From positions 1-17,359 of the forward strand of contig DATMBX010000003.1 in NCBI GenBank assembly GCA_035558955.1: a DNA stretch of 17,359 nt, written 5' to 3'. Shown here piece after piece: positions 7,853 to 14,069 of the stretch. The stretch comes from DASVDE01 sp035558955. Its GTDB lineage: Bacteria; Actinomycetota; Thermoleophilia; Solirubrobacterales; 70-9. Made by a program: the position numbers and the translations under genes. Under the pieces are notes generated by a model that worked only from the letters and a program-made list of their open reading frames with translations, was not told the origin of the DNA and made no database searches. How positions within the stretch are numbered: position 1 is the stretch's first letter; the number at the start of each line of letters is the position of its first letter.

Positions 7853-8956
7853 ATGGCCGCAGACGCGATTTCCTTCGCTCGCGGCGCGCCCAGCGCCGAC
7901 ATCCTGCCCCGCGAGGCGGTACGGGACGCGGCCGCGATCGCGCTCGCCGAGGACTGGGAGCGGGCGCTCTCCTATGGGACGGGGATCGGCCATCCCGGAC
8001 TTTGCGAGTGGATCGCCGAGCGCCACGGTGGGCTCGACGCCGGGCAGGTGATGGTCGCCAACGGGTCGATGGAGGCGGCGGCGATGCTCTTCGCGCATCT
8101 GCTCGAGCCCGGCGACCGCGTCGTCGTCGAGCAGCCGACCTACGACCGCACGCTGCTGTTGCTGCAGCGTGCCGGGGTCGAGCTGGTGCCGGTGCCCCTG
8201 GAGGCCGACGGCCTCGACGTCGGCGCGCTGGAGGCGGCGCTCGCCGATGGGCCGGTCAAGCTCGCCCACGTCATCCCCAACTTCCACAACCCGGCCGGCT
8301 GCACGCTATCCGCCGAGAAGCGGGTGCGGATCGTCGAGCTGGCCGCCGAGCACGGCTTCTGGATCTTCGAGGACGACCCCTACAGGGAGCTGCCCTTCGA
8401 AGGCGACGCGCTGGCGACGATGCTTTCGATGGACCGCGCGGAGCGCGTTATCCACGCCTCCTCCTTCTCGAAGACGGTCAGCCCCGGCGTGCGGGTCGGC
8501 TACCTGGCCGGGCCGGGCGCGGAGATCGCGAAGCTGGCGAAGCGCGCCAACGAGACATACATCTCGCCGAACATGCTGGCCGAGGCCGTGGTGCTGGAGC
8601 TGTGCCGCTCCGGCGGGCTCGATCGCAACATCGAGTTCGTCAAAGGCGCGTTGCGCGACCGCCGCGACGCCCTCGTCGGCGCCCTGCGCGAGCAGGTCCC
8701 CGAAGCGGAGTTCGTCGTCCCCGGCGGCGGCTACTTCCTCTGGCTCGATCTCGCCGAGGGAACCGACACGCGCGAGCTGCTGGCCGAGGCGAAGGGCGAG
8801 GGCGTCGCCTTCGTCGCCGGCACCGACTTCATGATCGAAGGCGGAGTGAACAGCCTCCGCCTCTCCTTCGCCAGCGTCCCCCCGGAGCGCATCCCCGAAG
8901 GCGTCTTCCGCATCGCCCGCGCCCTGGACCGCGTCCGCGCCGGCGTAACCGCCTAG
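7853..8956 (+). CDS. PLP-dependent aminotransferase, class I/II (2-aminoadipate/MocR-type)
   Basis: 367-residue fold-type I PLP enzyme that transfers amino groups between an amino acid and a 2-oxo acid in the cytoplasm. Seen motifs are LSYGTGIGHPGLCEWIAERHG (N-terminal, typical of the LysN/MocR aminotransferase group), EQPTYDRT, NFHNPAGCT, EDDPYRELPF and ASSFSKTVSPGVRVGY, where Lys207 (codon 8471-8473) should bind PLP. There is no N-terminal GntR winged helix, so it is an enzyme and not a MocR regulator. Start: ATG 7853 fits the -10 at 7839-7844; TTG 7835 and GTG 7841 are alternatives. It lies 48 bases after the sulfatase but seems to have its own promoter. The substrate is not determinable; 2-aminoadipate, aromatic or branched-chain amino acids are all possible. 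Confidence 0.9.
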   Translation: MAADAISFARGAPSADILPREAVRDAAAIALAEDWERALSYGTGIGHPGLCEWIAERHGGLDAGQVMVANGSMEAAAMLFAHLLEPGDRVVVEQPTYDRTLLLLQRAGVELVPVPLEADGLDVGALEAALADGPVKLAHVIPNFHNPAGCTLSAEKRVRIVELAAEHGFWIFEDDPYRELPFEGDALATMLSMDRAERVIHASSFSKTVSPGVRVGYLAGPGAEIAKLAKRANETYISPNMLAEAVVLELCRSGGLDRNIEFVKGALRDRRDALVGALREQVPEAEFVVPGGGYFLWLDLAEGTDTRELLAEAKGEGVAFVAGTDFMIEGGVNSLRLSFASVPPERIPEGVFRIARALDRVRAGVTA

Positions 8957-8963
8957 CGCCCGG

Positions 8964-9014
8964 CGAGGTGAAACGTTTTATCCCCCCTATTGGGGGATAA
9001 AACGTTTCACCTCG
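8964..9014. terminator. Perfect 23-bp inverted repeat, likely bidirectional terminator
   Basis: Arms 8964-8986 and 8992-9014 are perfectly complementary with a 5-base loop (CTATT). It lies 7 bases after the aminotransferase stop and 7 bases before the mntR-type stop, so it serves two convergent genes. The inner stem is C/G-rich (TTATCCCCC against GGGGGATAA), the middle A/T-rich, and each arm carries the 8-bp palindrome AAACGTTT. No U-run follows on either side. Confidence 0.75.
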
Positions 9015-9021
9015 GCTCAGC

Positions 9022-9735
9022 CTAGCGGCCGTAGCGGTCCGAGGAGAGGACGAGTTGTTCCGGGATCGCCGCGCGGGGCGGGGGCGCCGGGTCGGCGCGC
9101 ACCGAGACGGTCTCGGCGACGCTGCGGCTTACGTGGTGCGGGCCGTCCGGCGAGGCGATCGTGACCCCGTCCTCGTCGCTGCTCTCCAGCGTTCCCTCCA
9201 ATCCCGGCGCCAGGCCGGCGTCCTTCAGGTAGTGCAGGAGCTCCTCGGCCTCGTTCTCGAAGCGCAGGACGGTGACCGTGGCGCCGGTGGCTACGTCGGC
9301 CAGCAGCGAGCCCTGCTCGCGCGCGCCCTCGACGATCGGGTGCCCGTGCGGGCAGGTGGTCGCGTCGCCGATCGCCGCTCGCATGCGCTCCTCCAGCACT
9401 GGGGACATCGCGTGCTCGATCCGCTCCGCCTCCTCGTGCACCTCGTCCCAGGGGATGCCCAGCACGTCGGTGAGGAAGCGCTCGATCATCCGGTGGCGGC
9501 GGACGATGTGGCTGGCGTGCTCCCGTCCCGACTCGGTGAAGGCGAGCGACTTGTCGGGGTTGCGCTCGACGTAGCCGTCTTCGATCAGGCGGCCGACCAT
9601 CTCGTGCACCGTCGGCGGGGAGAGCTGCATCGCGCGGGCGATGTTGGCGCCGGTCATCGGCAACCCGGCCTCCTCCAGCCAGAACATGATCTCCAGGTAT
9701 TCCTGCTCGGCGACGGTCGCGGATTCCTGCGACAC
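9022..9735 (-). CDS. MntR/DtxR-family metal-dependent transcriptional regulator
   Basis: 237-residue cytoplasmic repressor that binds DNA when loaded with divalent metal. Residues 7-75 form the winged helix (TGANIARAMQLSPPTVHEMVGRL is the helix-turn-helix), residues about 76-135 the dimerisation and metal domain, and residues about 150-220 a FeoA/SH3-like domain. By eye the metal ligands align as Glu12, Glu15, His81, Glu104, Glu107 and His108. The ERIEH segment carries Glu where DtxR/IdeR have Cys102, which points to an MntR-like, Mn-responsive site. The GTG start is fixed by a good Shine-Dalgarno AAGGAG five bases upstream. A possible -10, TAGTAT (9779-9774), would give a ~38-base leader. 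No metal transporter adjoins. It converges on the aminotransferase gene. Confidence 0.88.
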   Translation of the reverse strand: MSQESATVAEQEYLEIMFWLEEAGLPMTGANIARAMQLSPPTVHEMVGRLIEDGYVERNPDKSLAFTESGREHASHIVRRHRMIERFLTDVLGIPWDEVHEEAERIEHAMSPVLEERMRAAIGDATTCPHGHPIVEGAREQGSLLADVATGATVTVLRFENEAEELLHYLKDAGLAPGLEGTLESSDEDGVTIASPDGPHHVSRSVAETVSVRADPAPPPRAAIPEQLVLSSDRYGR

Positions 9736-9740
9736 GAGGG

Positions 9741-9746
9741 CTCCTT
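9741..9746 (-). promoter_or_regulatory. Shine-Dalgarno AAGGAG for the mntR-type gene
   Basis: A consensus Shine-Dalgarno five bases from the GTG at 9735. It decides this start and contrasts with the SD-less genes around it. Confidence 0.8.
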
Positions 9747-9787
9747 CCGGGGGTCGAGTGGCGGCCGCGACCGATACTAGTGACTGC

Positions 9788-10603
9788 TCAGCGTCGCTCG
9801 ACCAGAGAGGAGACGACAGCCTCGTAGAAGCCGTCGCCCATGCGCCCGTCGGTGACCGTCACGTTGTCCCAGGCGGGGAGGGCGGCGCGCAGGCCGGGGT
9901 CGCGCTCGGGCCCGTTGGCGACGACGAAGAAGCGGCCCACCGCGGCGGCGACCTCGAGGTCTTCGACCGAGTCGCCGACGCCGATGCAGTCGCCCGGGTC
10001 GTAGCCGCGGGCGCGGGCGTGGGCGGAGACGGCCCCCGCCTTGCTGACCAGCTTGGGGACGAGGTGGTAAGCGTGGGTGGGTCCGTCGACCGCCGGCATC
10101 TCCCGCCCGATCGCGCCGTTGTCGAGCAGGCGCAGGTCGTCGTCGCCGCGCTCGGCCAGCAGCGCGTTGGCCTCCTCGACGTCGATCTTGCCGCGGAAGA
10201 GGTGGGAGAGGACGCGGCCGTGATGCCAGGGGGCGTGGTACTCCAGACGCCCCTCGAAGCGCTCGAACAGCGCTTTCGGAATGCCGCGCGCCTCGATCTG
10301 CTCGTAAACGGTGCCCTCCTCGGTAGGGACGAGGTCGCCGGTCATCAGCGTCGTCTCGCCGTCGATCGCAAAGGCGCAACCGGCCTCATAGATGTAGGAG
10401 GTCTGTCCCATCAGCCGGGCGGCCTCGTGGACCTGCGGCTCGCGCCGTCCGGACATGATCACCACCTCGACTCCGGCCCGGTGGCAGGCCTCGAGGCCGC
10501 GGGACTGAGCCAGCGAAAAGCCGCCGCCGGCGTCGCGGAACAGCGAGCTTCCCTTGCCGAGCAGGGTTCCGTCGAGGTCGGTGTAGACGCACTTCAGTGC
10601 CAT
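9788..10603 (-). CDS. HAD-superfamily phosphatase, Cof/MPGP-like (class IIB)
   Basis: 271-residue HAD phosphatase. Motif I is TDLDGTL (nucleophile Asp9, acid/base Asp11), motif II IMSGRR (Ser51), motif III is probably Lys188 in VSKAGAV, and motif IV GVGDSVEDLEV (Asp211, Asp215). The long insert between motifs II and III (about residues 80-180) is a class IIB cap as in Cof-type sugar phosphatases and mannosyl-3-phosphoglycerate phosphatase. It probably hydrolyses a sugar phosphate or related metabolite; the substrate is unknown. It is transcribed towards the mntR-type gene, 52 bases away. There is no Shine-Dalgarno before the ATG; TACGGT on the minus strand (10621-10616) lies 12 bases upstream. 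Confidence 0.88.
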   Translation of the reverse strand: MALKCVYTDLDGTLLGKGSSLFRDAGGGFSLAQSRGLEACHRAGVEVVIMSGRREPQVHEAARLMGQTSYIYEAGCAFAIDGETTLMTGDLVPTEEGTVYEQIEARGIPKALFERFEGRLEYHAPWHHGRVLSHLFRGKIDVEEANALLAERGDDDLRLLDNGAIGREMPAVDGPTHAYHLVPKLVSKAGAVSAHARARGYDPGDCIGVGDSVEDLEVAAAVGRFFVVANGPERDPGLRAALPAWDNVTVTDGRMGDGFYEAVVSSLVERR

Positions 10604-10626
10604 CGCGTGGTCGCTACCGTAGCCGC
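10604..10626. promoter_or_regulatory. Overlapping divergent -10 boxes between HAD phosphatase and folP
   Basis: This 23-base gap between two head-to-head genes contains CTACCGTAG (10614-10622). TACCGT (10615-10620, +) lies 6 bases before the GTG of the DHPS gene, and TACGGT (10621-10616, -) lies 12 bases before the HAD ATG. The two hexamers share five bases. -35 elements would have to fall inside the neighbouring coding sequences. Confidence 0.45.
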
Positions 10627-11475
10627 GTGGCTTGGCGGTTGACCGACAGGACGCTGGATTTGGCGCAGCCGATCGCTGCCGGGATCGTCAACGTCACCGT
10701 CGACTCGATGTTCGAGGGGGCGCGGAGCGGGACGCCGGAGCAGGCGATCGCCGACGGGCTGGAGCTGGTCGAGGCCGGATTCGACATGCTGGACGTGGGG
10801 GCGGTCGCGGCGCGCAGCGGGCCGCCTGTCGAGCCGGAGGACGAGGCCGCCGCGCTGGTTCCCACGATCGAGGGGCTTGCCGGGTCGGGCGTGCCGGTGT
10901 CCGCTGACACCTTCTCGCCGGAGGTCGCACGGCGCGCGCTGGCCGCGGGCGCGGTGGTCGTCAACGACATCGCCGGTGGATCGGAGGAGATGTTCGGGCT
11001 GGCGGCCGAAACGGGGTGCGGGTACGTGCTGATGCACATCGAGGGGCCGCCGCGGGTCGACCGCCCGCCGCGCGATTACGACGACGTGGTCGATCGCCTG
11101 AAGTCCTGGTTCGAGGGGAGAGTCGAGGCGGCACGGGGGCTTGGGGTGAGCGAGGAGCAGATCGCCATCGACCCCGGGCTCGACTTCGACCTCACCACCG
11201 ACCAGAACCTGGAGATCCTGCGGCGGCTGGGCGAACTCAAGTCCCTCGGCCTCCCCTTGTATGTGTCCCTCTCTCGCAAGGACTTTCTCGGCGCGGTGCT
11301 GGCTGGGTCGTGGGAGGGGCGGCTGCCGGCAGGCGAGCGCGAGTGGGGAACGGTCGCGGCGGTCGCCCTGGCGGTCCGCGAGGGGGCCGACGTCCTCCGC
11401 ATCCACGACCGCAGCTCCCTGCAGGCGATGCGGGTGGCGGGGGAGATCGTCCGTCCCACTCGGAGCGCCGCCTAG
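10627..11475 (+). CDS. folP: Dihydropteroate synthase homologue (divergent)
   Basis: 282-residue TIM-barrel enzyme of the DHPS family, which joins 6-hydroxymethyl-dihydropterin pyrophosphate to p-aminobenzoate in folate synthesis. With GTG 10627 as start the first 65 residues align without gaps to E. coli FolP: Asn22 and Asp26 in NVTVDS, Asp56 in DVG and Arg63 all fall at E. coli numbers. Later markers are NDIAGG (Asn113), LMHIEG, IDPGLDF (Asp182), SRKDFLG (Lys218) and LRIHD (Arg258, His260). Loop residues differ from the canonical NVTPDSF and STRPG: Val25, Met28, Ala62, Ser64. An upstream GTG at 10597 would overlap the divergent HAD gene and add ten unaligned residues, so it was not used. 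The stop overlaps the helicase start by one base. It may be the working FolP or a paralogue with another role. Confidence 0.85.
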   Translation: MAWRLTDRTLDLAQPIAAGIVNVTVDSMFEGARSGTPEQAIADGLELVEAGFDMLDVGAVAARSGPPVEPEDEAAALVPTIEGLAGSGVPVSADTFSPEVARRALAAGAVVVNDIAGGSEEMFGLAAETGCGYVLMHIEGPPRVDRPPRDYDDVVDRLKSWFEGRVEAARGLGVSEEQIAIDPGLDFDLTTDQNLEILRRLGELKSLGLPLYVSLSRKDFLGAVLAGSWEGRLPAGEREWGTVAAVALAVREGADVLRIHDRSSLQAMRVAGEIVRPTRSAA

Positions 11476-13745
11476 TGGCGAAGAGCCTGCTCGCTTCCGA
11501 CTGGGCAATTGCCATAGATCCGGCGCGCCGCGACGGGCGCGTCGTCGCCGAGGGCAAGGAGGAGGAGCGCAGAGCGAGACGGGTCGCGCTGCCCAGATCT
11601 CTGGACCCCGGCTTCGCCGAGGCGCTGCGCGCGGCCGGGATCGACCGCCTCTACTCCCACCAGCGGGCCGCCCTGCAGACGGCGGCCCATTCCAACCTCG
11701 TCATCACCAGCGGCACCGCATCGGGCAAGTCGCTCGCTTTCAACCTCCCCGTCCTCGACGGCATCGCCCGCGACTCCAAGCGCCGGGCGCTCTACCTCTA
11801 CCCGACCAAGGCGCTCGCCCAGGACCAGGCGCGCAGCCTCGGCCGGTTGCGCCCGCCGGGCCTGCGCGAGGCGATCTACGACGGCGACACCCCGCGCGAG
11901 GAGCGCCCCGCGATCCGCACCCGCAACAACCTCGTCCTCACCAACCCCGACATGCTCCACGTCGGCGTCCTGCCCCACCACAAGCGCTGGGGCGATTTCC
12001 TCGCCAACCTCGGCTGGGTCGTCGTCGACGAGGCCCACACCTACCGCGGCGTCTTCGGCTCCCACGTGGCAAACGTGCTGCGGCGGCTGCGGCGGGTGGC
12101 GCGCGCCTATGGGTCGGATCCCCGCTTCCTGCTCGCCTCGGCGACGATCGCCAACCCAGTCGAGCTGGCGGAGGGGTTGGTCGGGACGCCGTTCGAGCTG
12201 ATCGACGACGACGGCGCGCCGCGCGCGGGGCGGGAGATAGCGATGTGGAACCCACCGCTGATCGACAAGGCGAGCGGGACGCGCCGCTCGGCCCTCTCCG
12301 AGGCGGCGGAGTTGCTCGCCGACCTCGTCGCCGCCGATGTGCGGACGATCTGCTTCCTCAAGAGCCGCAAGGGGATCGAGCTGATCCAGCGCTTTGCCCG
12401 TGACAACCTGGAGGCGCGCGGCAAGCCGGAGCTGGCGGCGCGGATCGCCCCCTACAGGGGCGGCTACACCCCGCAGCAGCGGAGGGAGATCGAAGAGCGG
12501 CTGTCGTCGGGCGATCTGCTGGCGGTGGTCGCGACCGACGCGCTGGAGTTGGGGATCGACGTCGGCGAGCTGGATGCCGCGATCTGCGTCACCTTCCCCG
12601 GCACCGTCGCCAGCCTGCGGCAGATGTGGGGGAGGGCGGGACGCCGGCGGCGCGGGCTGGCCGTCTACGTCGCCGGACAGGACGCGCTCGACCAGTTCTT
12701 CTGCCGCCACCCGGACGAGTTCCTCGAGCGGCCGGTGGAGGCGGCGATCCTCGACCACGCCAGCGAGCAGATCGCTTCCCGGCACCTCATCGCGGCGGCC
12801 TACGAGTTGCCGCTCGGCGAGGAGGACGAGGAGATCTTCGGTCCCGACTGGCGAGAGCGGGCGGAGCGGCTGGCTGGAGCGGGGGAGCTCCGCCGCGCCG
12901 GCGGGCGGTTGCTGCCGCGCCGCAGCGAGTTCGTCGCCGGCAAGATCCCGCTGCGTTCGGCCTCGGCCGACTCGGTCGCGGTGATCGAGCGCGAGTCGGG
13001 GGAGATGCTTGGCCTGGTCGAGATCGAGCGCGCCTTCAGCGTTGTCCACCCGGGCGCGATCTACATGCACCTCGGCCGCTCCTACGAAGTCGAGTCGCTC
13101 GACACCGATGCGCGCCGAGCGATCGTCTCCAACTTCGACGGCGACTGGTACACGCGGCCGAAAAAGGAGACTGAGATCTACATCGAGAGAATCCGCGAGC
13201 AGCGGACGACGGCGGGGGTGGAACTGCACTTTGGCGAGGTCTCCGTCACCGAGCAGGTGATCGCCTTCCAGCGCGTCTCGATCGCCGAGCAGGAGGCGAT
13301 CGACATCGTCGCCCTGGAACTGCCCGAGCAGAGCTTCGTCACCCAGGCTCTCTGGTACGTGCTGCCGCAGGATCTCAGCGGTGCGCTGCCGCCCGACGTC
13401 CTGCTCGGCGCCCTGCACGCGACCGAGCATGGCCAGATCGCCGTCCTGCCGCTGATCGCGATGTGCGACCGCTGGGACATCGGCGGTCTCTCCACCAACG
13501 TCCACTTCCAGACCGGCCGCTCGACGATCTTCATCTACGACGGCCACCCCGGCGGGGTCGGCATCACCCTGCGCGGCTACGAGCAGTTCGAGCGCCTGCT
13601 CGGCGACGCCGAGCGGCTGATCGCCGAGTGCCCCTGCGAGTCGGGTTGTCCCTCCTGCGTGCAGAGCCCGAAGTGCGGCAACCTCAACGAGCCCCTGCAC
13701 AAGGCCGGTGCCCTGGAACTGATGCGAACGATGCAGGCGTCCTAA
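11475..13745 (+). CDS. DEAH-box helicase with DUF1998-type Zn cluster (MrfA/YprA family)
   Basis: 756-residue superfamily 2 helicase, probably acting on DNA. Motifs: YSHQRAAL (60-67), Walker A SGTASGKS (79-86), YPTKALAQDQ (109-118), DEAH (185-188), SAT (222-224), ATDALELGID (353-362) and GRAGRR (386-391). The C-terminal domain has five cysteines (719, 721, 725, 728, 734) in CPCESGCPSCVQSPKCGN, the DUF1998 signature seen in B. subtilis MrfA, a zinc-dependent helicase for mitomycin C damage. An MrfB-type exonuclease is not in the window. The GTG at 11475 shares its G with the folP stop TAG, so it is probably translationally coupled; a GGAG lies nine bases upstream. The frame stays open upstream through folP, but that part is a shadow. 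The name mrfA is likely but not certain. Confidence 0.9.
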   Translation: MAKSLLASDWAIAIDPARRDGRVVAEGKEEERRARRVALPRSLDPGFAEALRAAGIDRLYSHQRAALQTAAHSNLVITSGTASGKSLAFNLPVLDGIARDSKRRALYLYPTKALAQDQARSLGRLRPPGLREAIYDGDTPREERPAIRTRNNLVLTNPDMLHVGVLPHHKRWGDFLANLGWVVVDEAHTYRGVFGSHVANVLRRLRRVARAYGSDPRFLLASATIANPVELAEGLVGTPFELIDDDGAPRAGREIAMWNPPLIDKASGTRRSALSEAAELLADLVAADVRTICFLKSRKGIELIQRFARDNLEARGKPELAARIAPYRGGYTPQQRREIEERLSSGDLLAVVATDALELGIDVGELDAAICVTFPGTVASLRQMWGRAGRRRRGLAVYVAGQDALDQFFCRHPDEFLERPVEAAILDHASEQIASRHLIAAAYELPLGEEDEEIFGPDWRERAERLAGAGELRRAGGRLLPRRSEFVAGKIPLRSASADSVAVIERESGEMLGLVEIERAFSVVHPGAIYMHLGRSYEVESLDTDARRAIVSNFDGDWYTRPKKETEIYIERIREQRTTAGVELHFGEVSVTEQVIAFQRVSIAEQEAIDIVALELPEQSFVTQALWYVLPQDLSGALPPDVLLGALHATEHGQIAVLPLIAMCDRWDIGGLSTNVHFQTGRSTIFIYDGHPGGVGITLRGYEQFERLLGDAERLIAECPCESGCPSCVQSPKCGNLNEPLHKAGALELMRTMQAS

Positions 13746-13810
13746 CGTCGCGGTCGCAAAATTGCCACTGACTTCTTGCATTCGTTACCCACATGGCACA
13801 CATAGCCGCT

Positions 13811-13816
13811 TAGTCT
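13811..13816 (+). promoter_or_regulatory. Putative -10 box (TAGTCT) of the small coiled-coil gene
   Basis: TAGTCT (TANNNT) ends exactly 6 bases before the ATG at 13823, with no Shine-Dalgarno between. Transcription would start at the A of the start codon. Confidence 0.5.
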
Positions 13817-13822
13817 GCGAGC

Positions 13823-14059
13823 ATGGAGTCGATGCGACAGAGTTGGACTGACGGCCGCTTAGACGACCTCAATCAGCGGGTTGATGGTCTCAACCAACGG
13901 GTTGACGATCTCAGCCGCCGCATGGACGCTGGTTTTGCCCGCGTCGATGCACGGTTCGACGCGATGCAACGAACGATGGTCCACGGAGTCATCGGTATGA
14001 GCGCGGCAATGACCGCCGGTTTCGCCGCCCTGATCGGCGTGATCGCCACCCAACTCTGA
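13823..14059 (+). CDS. Small coiled-coil protein with C-terminal membrane helix
   Basis: 78-residue protein of unknown function. Residues about 11-48 contain five consecutive heptads of the form LDDLNQR, VDGLNQR, VDDLSRR, MDAGFAR, VDARFDA, a clear amphipathic coiled coil visible in the DNA as an imperfect 21-base tandem repeat (13866-13907). Residues about 53-76 (VHGVIGMSAAMTAGFAALIGVIA) form one transmembrane helix. The protein should oligomerise and sit in the membrane by its C-terminus. Coiled-coil plus one-helix proteins of this size include XhlA-like and DUF1640-like families, but assignment is not secure. The start ATG is supported by the TAGTCT box; a second in-frame ATG lies three codons later. 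It is 77 bases after the helicase and converges on the GH15-like gene 10 bases away. Confidence 0.72.
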   Translation: MESMRQSWTDGRLDDLNQRVDGLNQRVDDLSRRMDAGFARVDARFDAMQRTMVHGVIGMSAAMTAGFAALIGVIATQL

Positions 14060-14069
14060 AGTCCATCTG

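Noticed and set aside
11016..11474. An N-terminal extension of the helicase through folP.
   Set aside because: The extension is Arg/Gly-rich, out of frame with the well-supported folP, and the GTG at 11475 gives a normal helicase N-terminus.
11472..13781. A 769-codon open frame antisense to the helicase.
   Set aside because: It mirrors the helicase codons, has low-complexity composition and no recognisable motif; long antisense frames are expected at this GC content.
13795..13803. TGGCACACA before the small coiled-coil gene resembles an arm of the tRNA-Phe leader hairpin.
   Set aside because: There is one half-site only and no dyad; nine bases can match by chance.
13866..13907. A tandem DNA repeat of about 21 bases.
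   Set aside because: It is explained by the coiled-coil heptads of the small protein and has only two imperfect copies.
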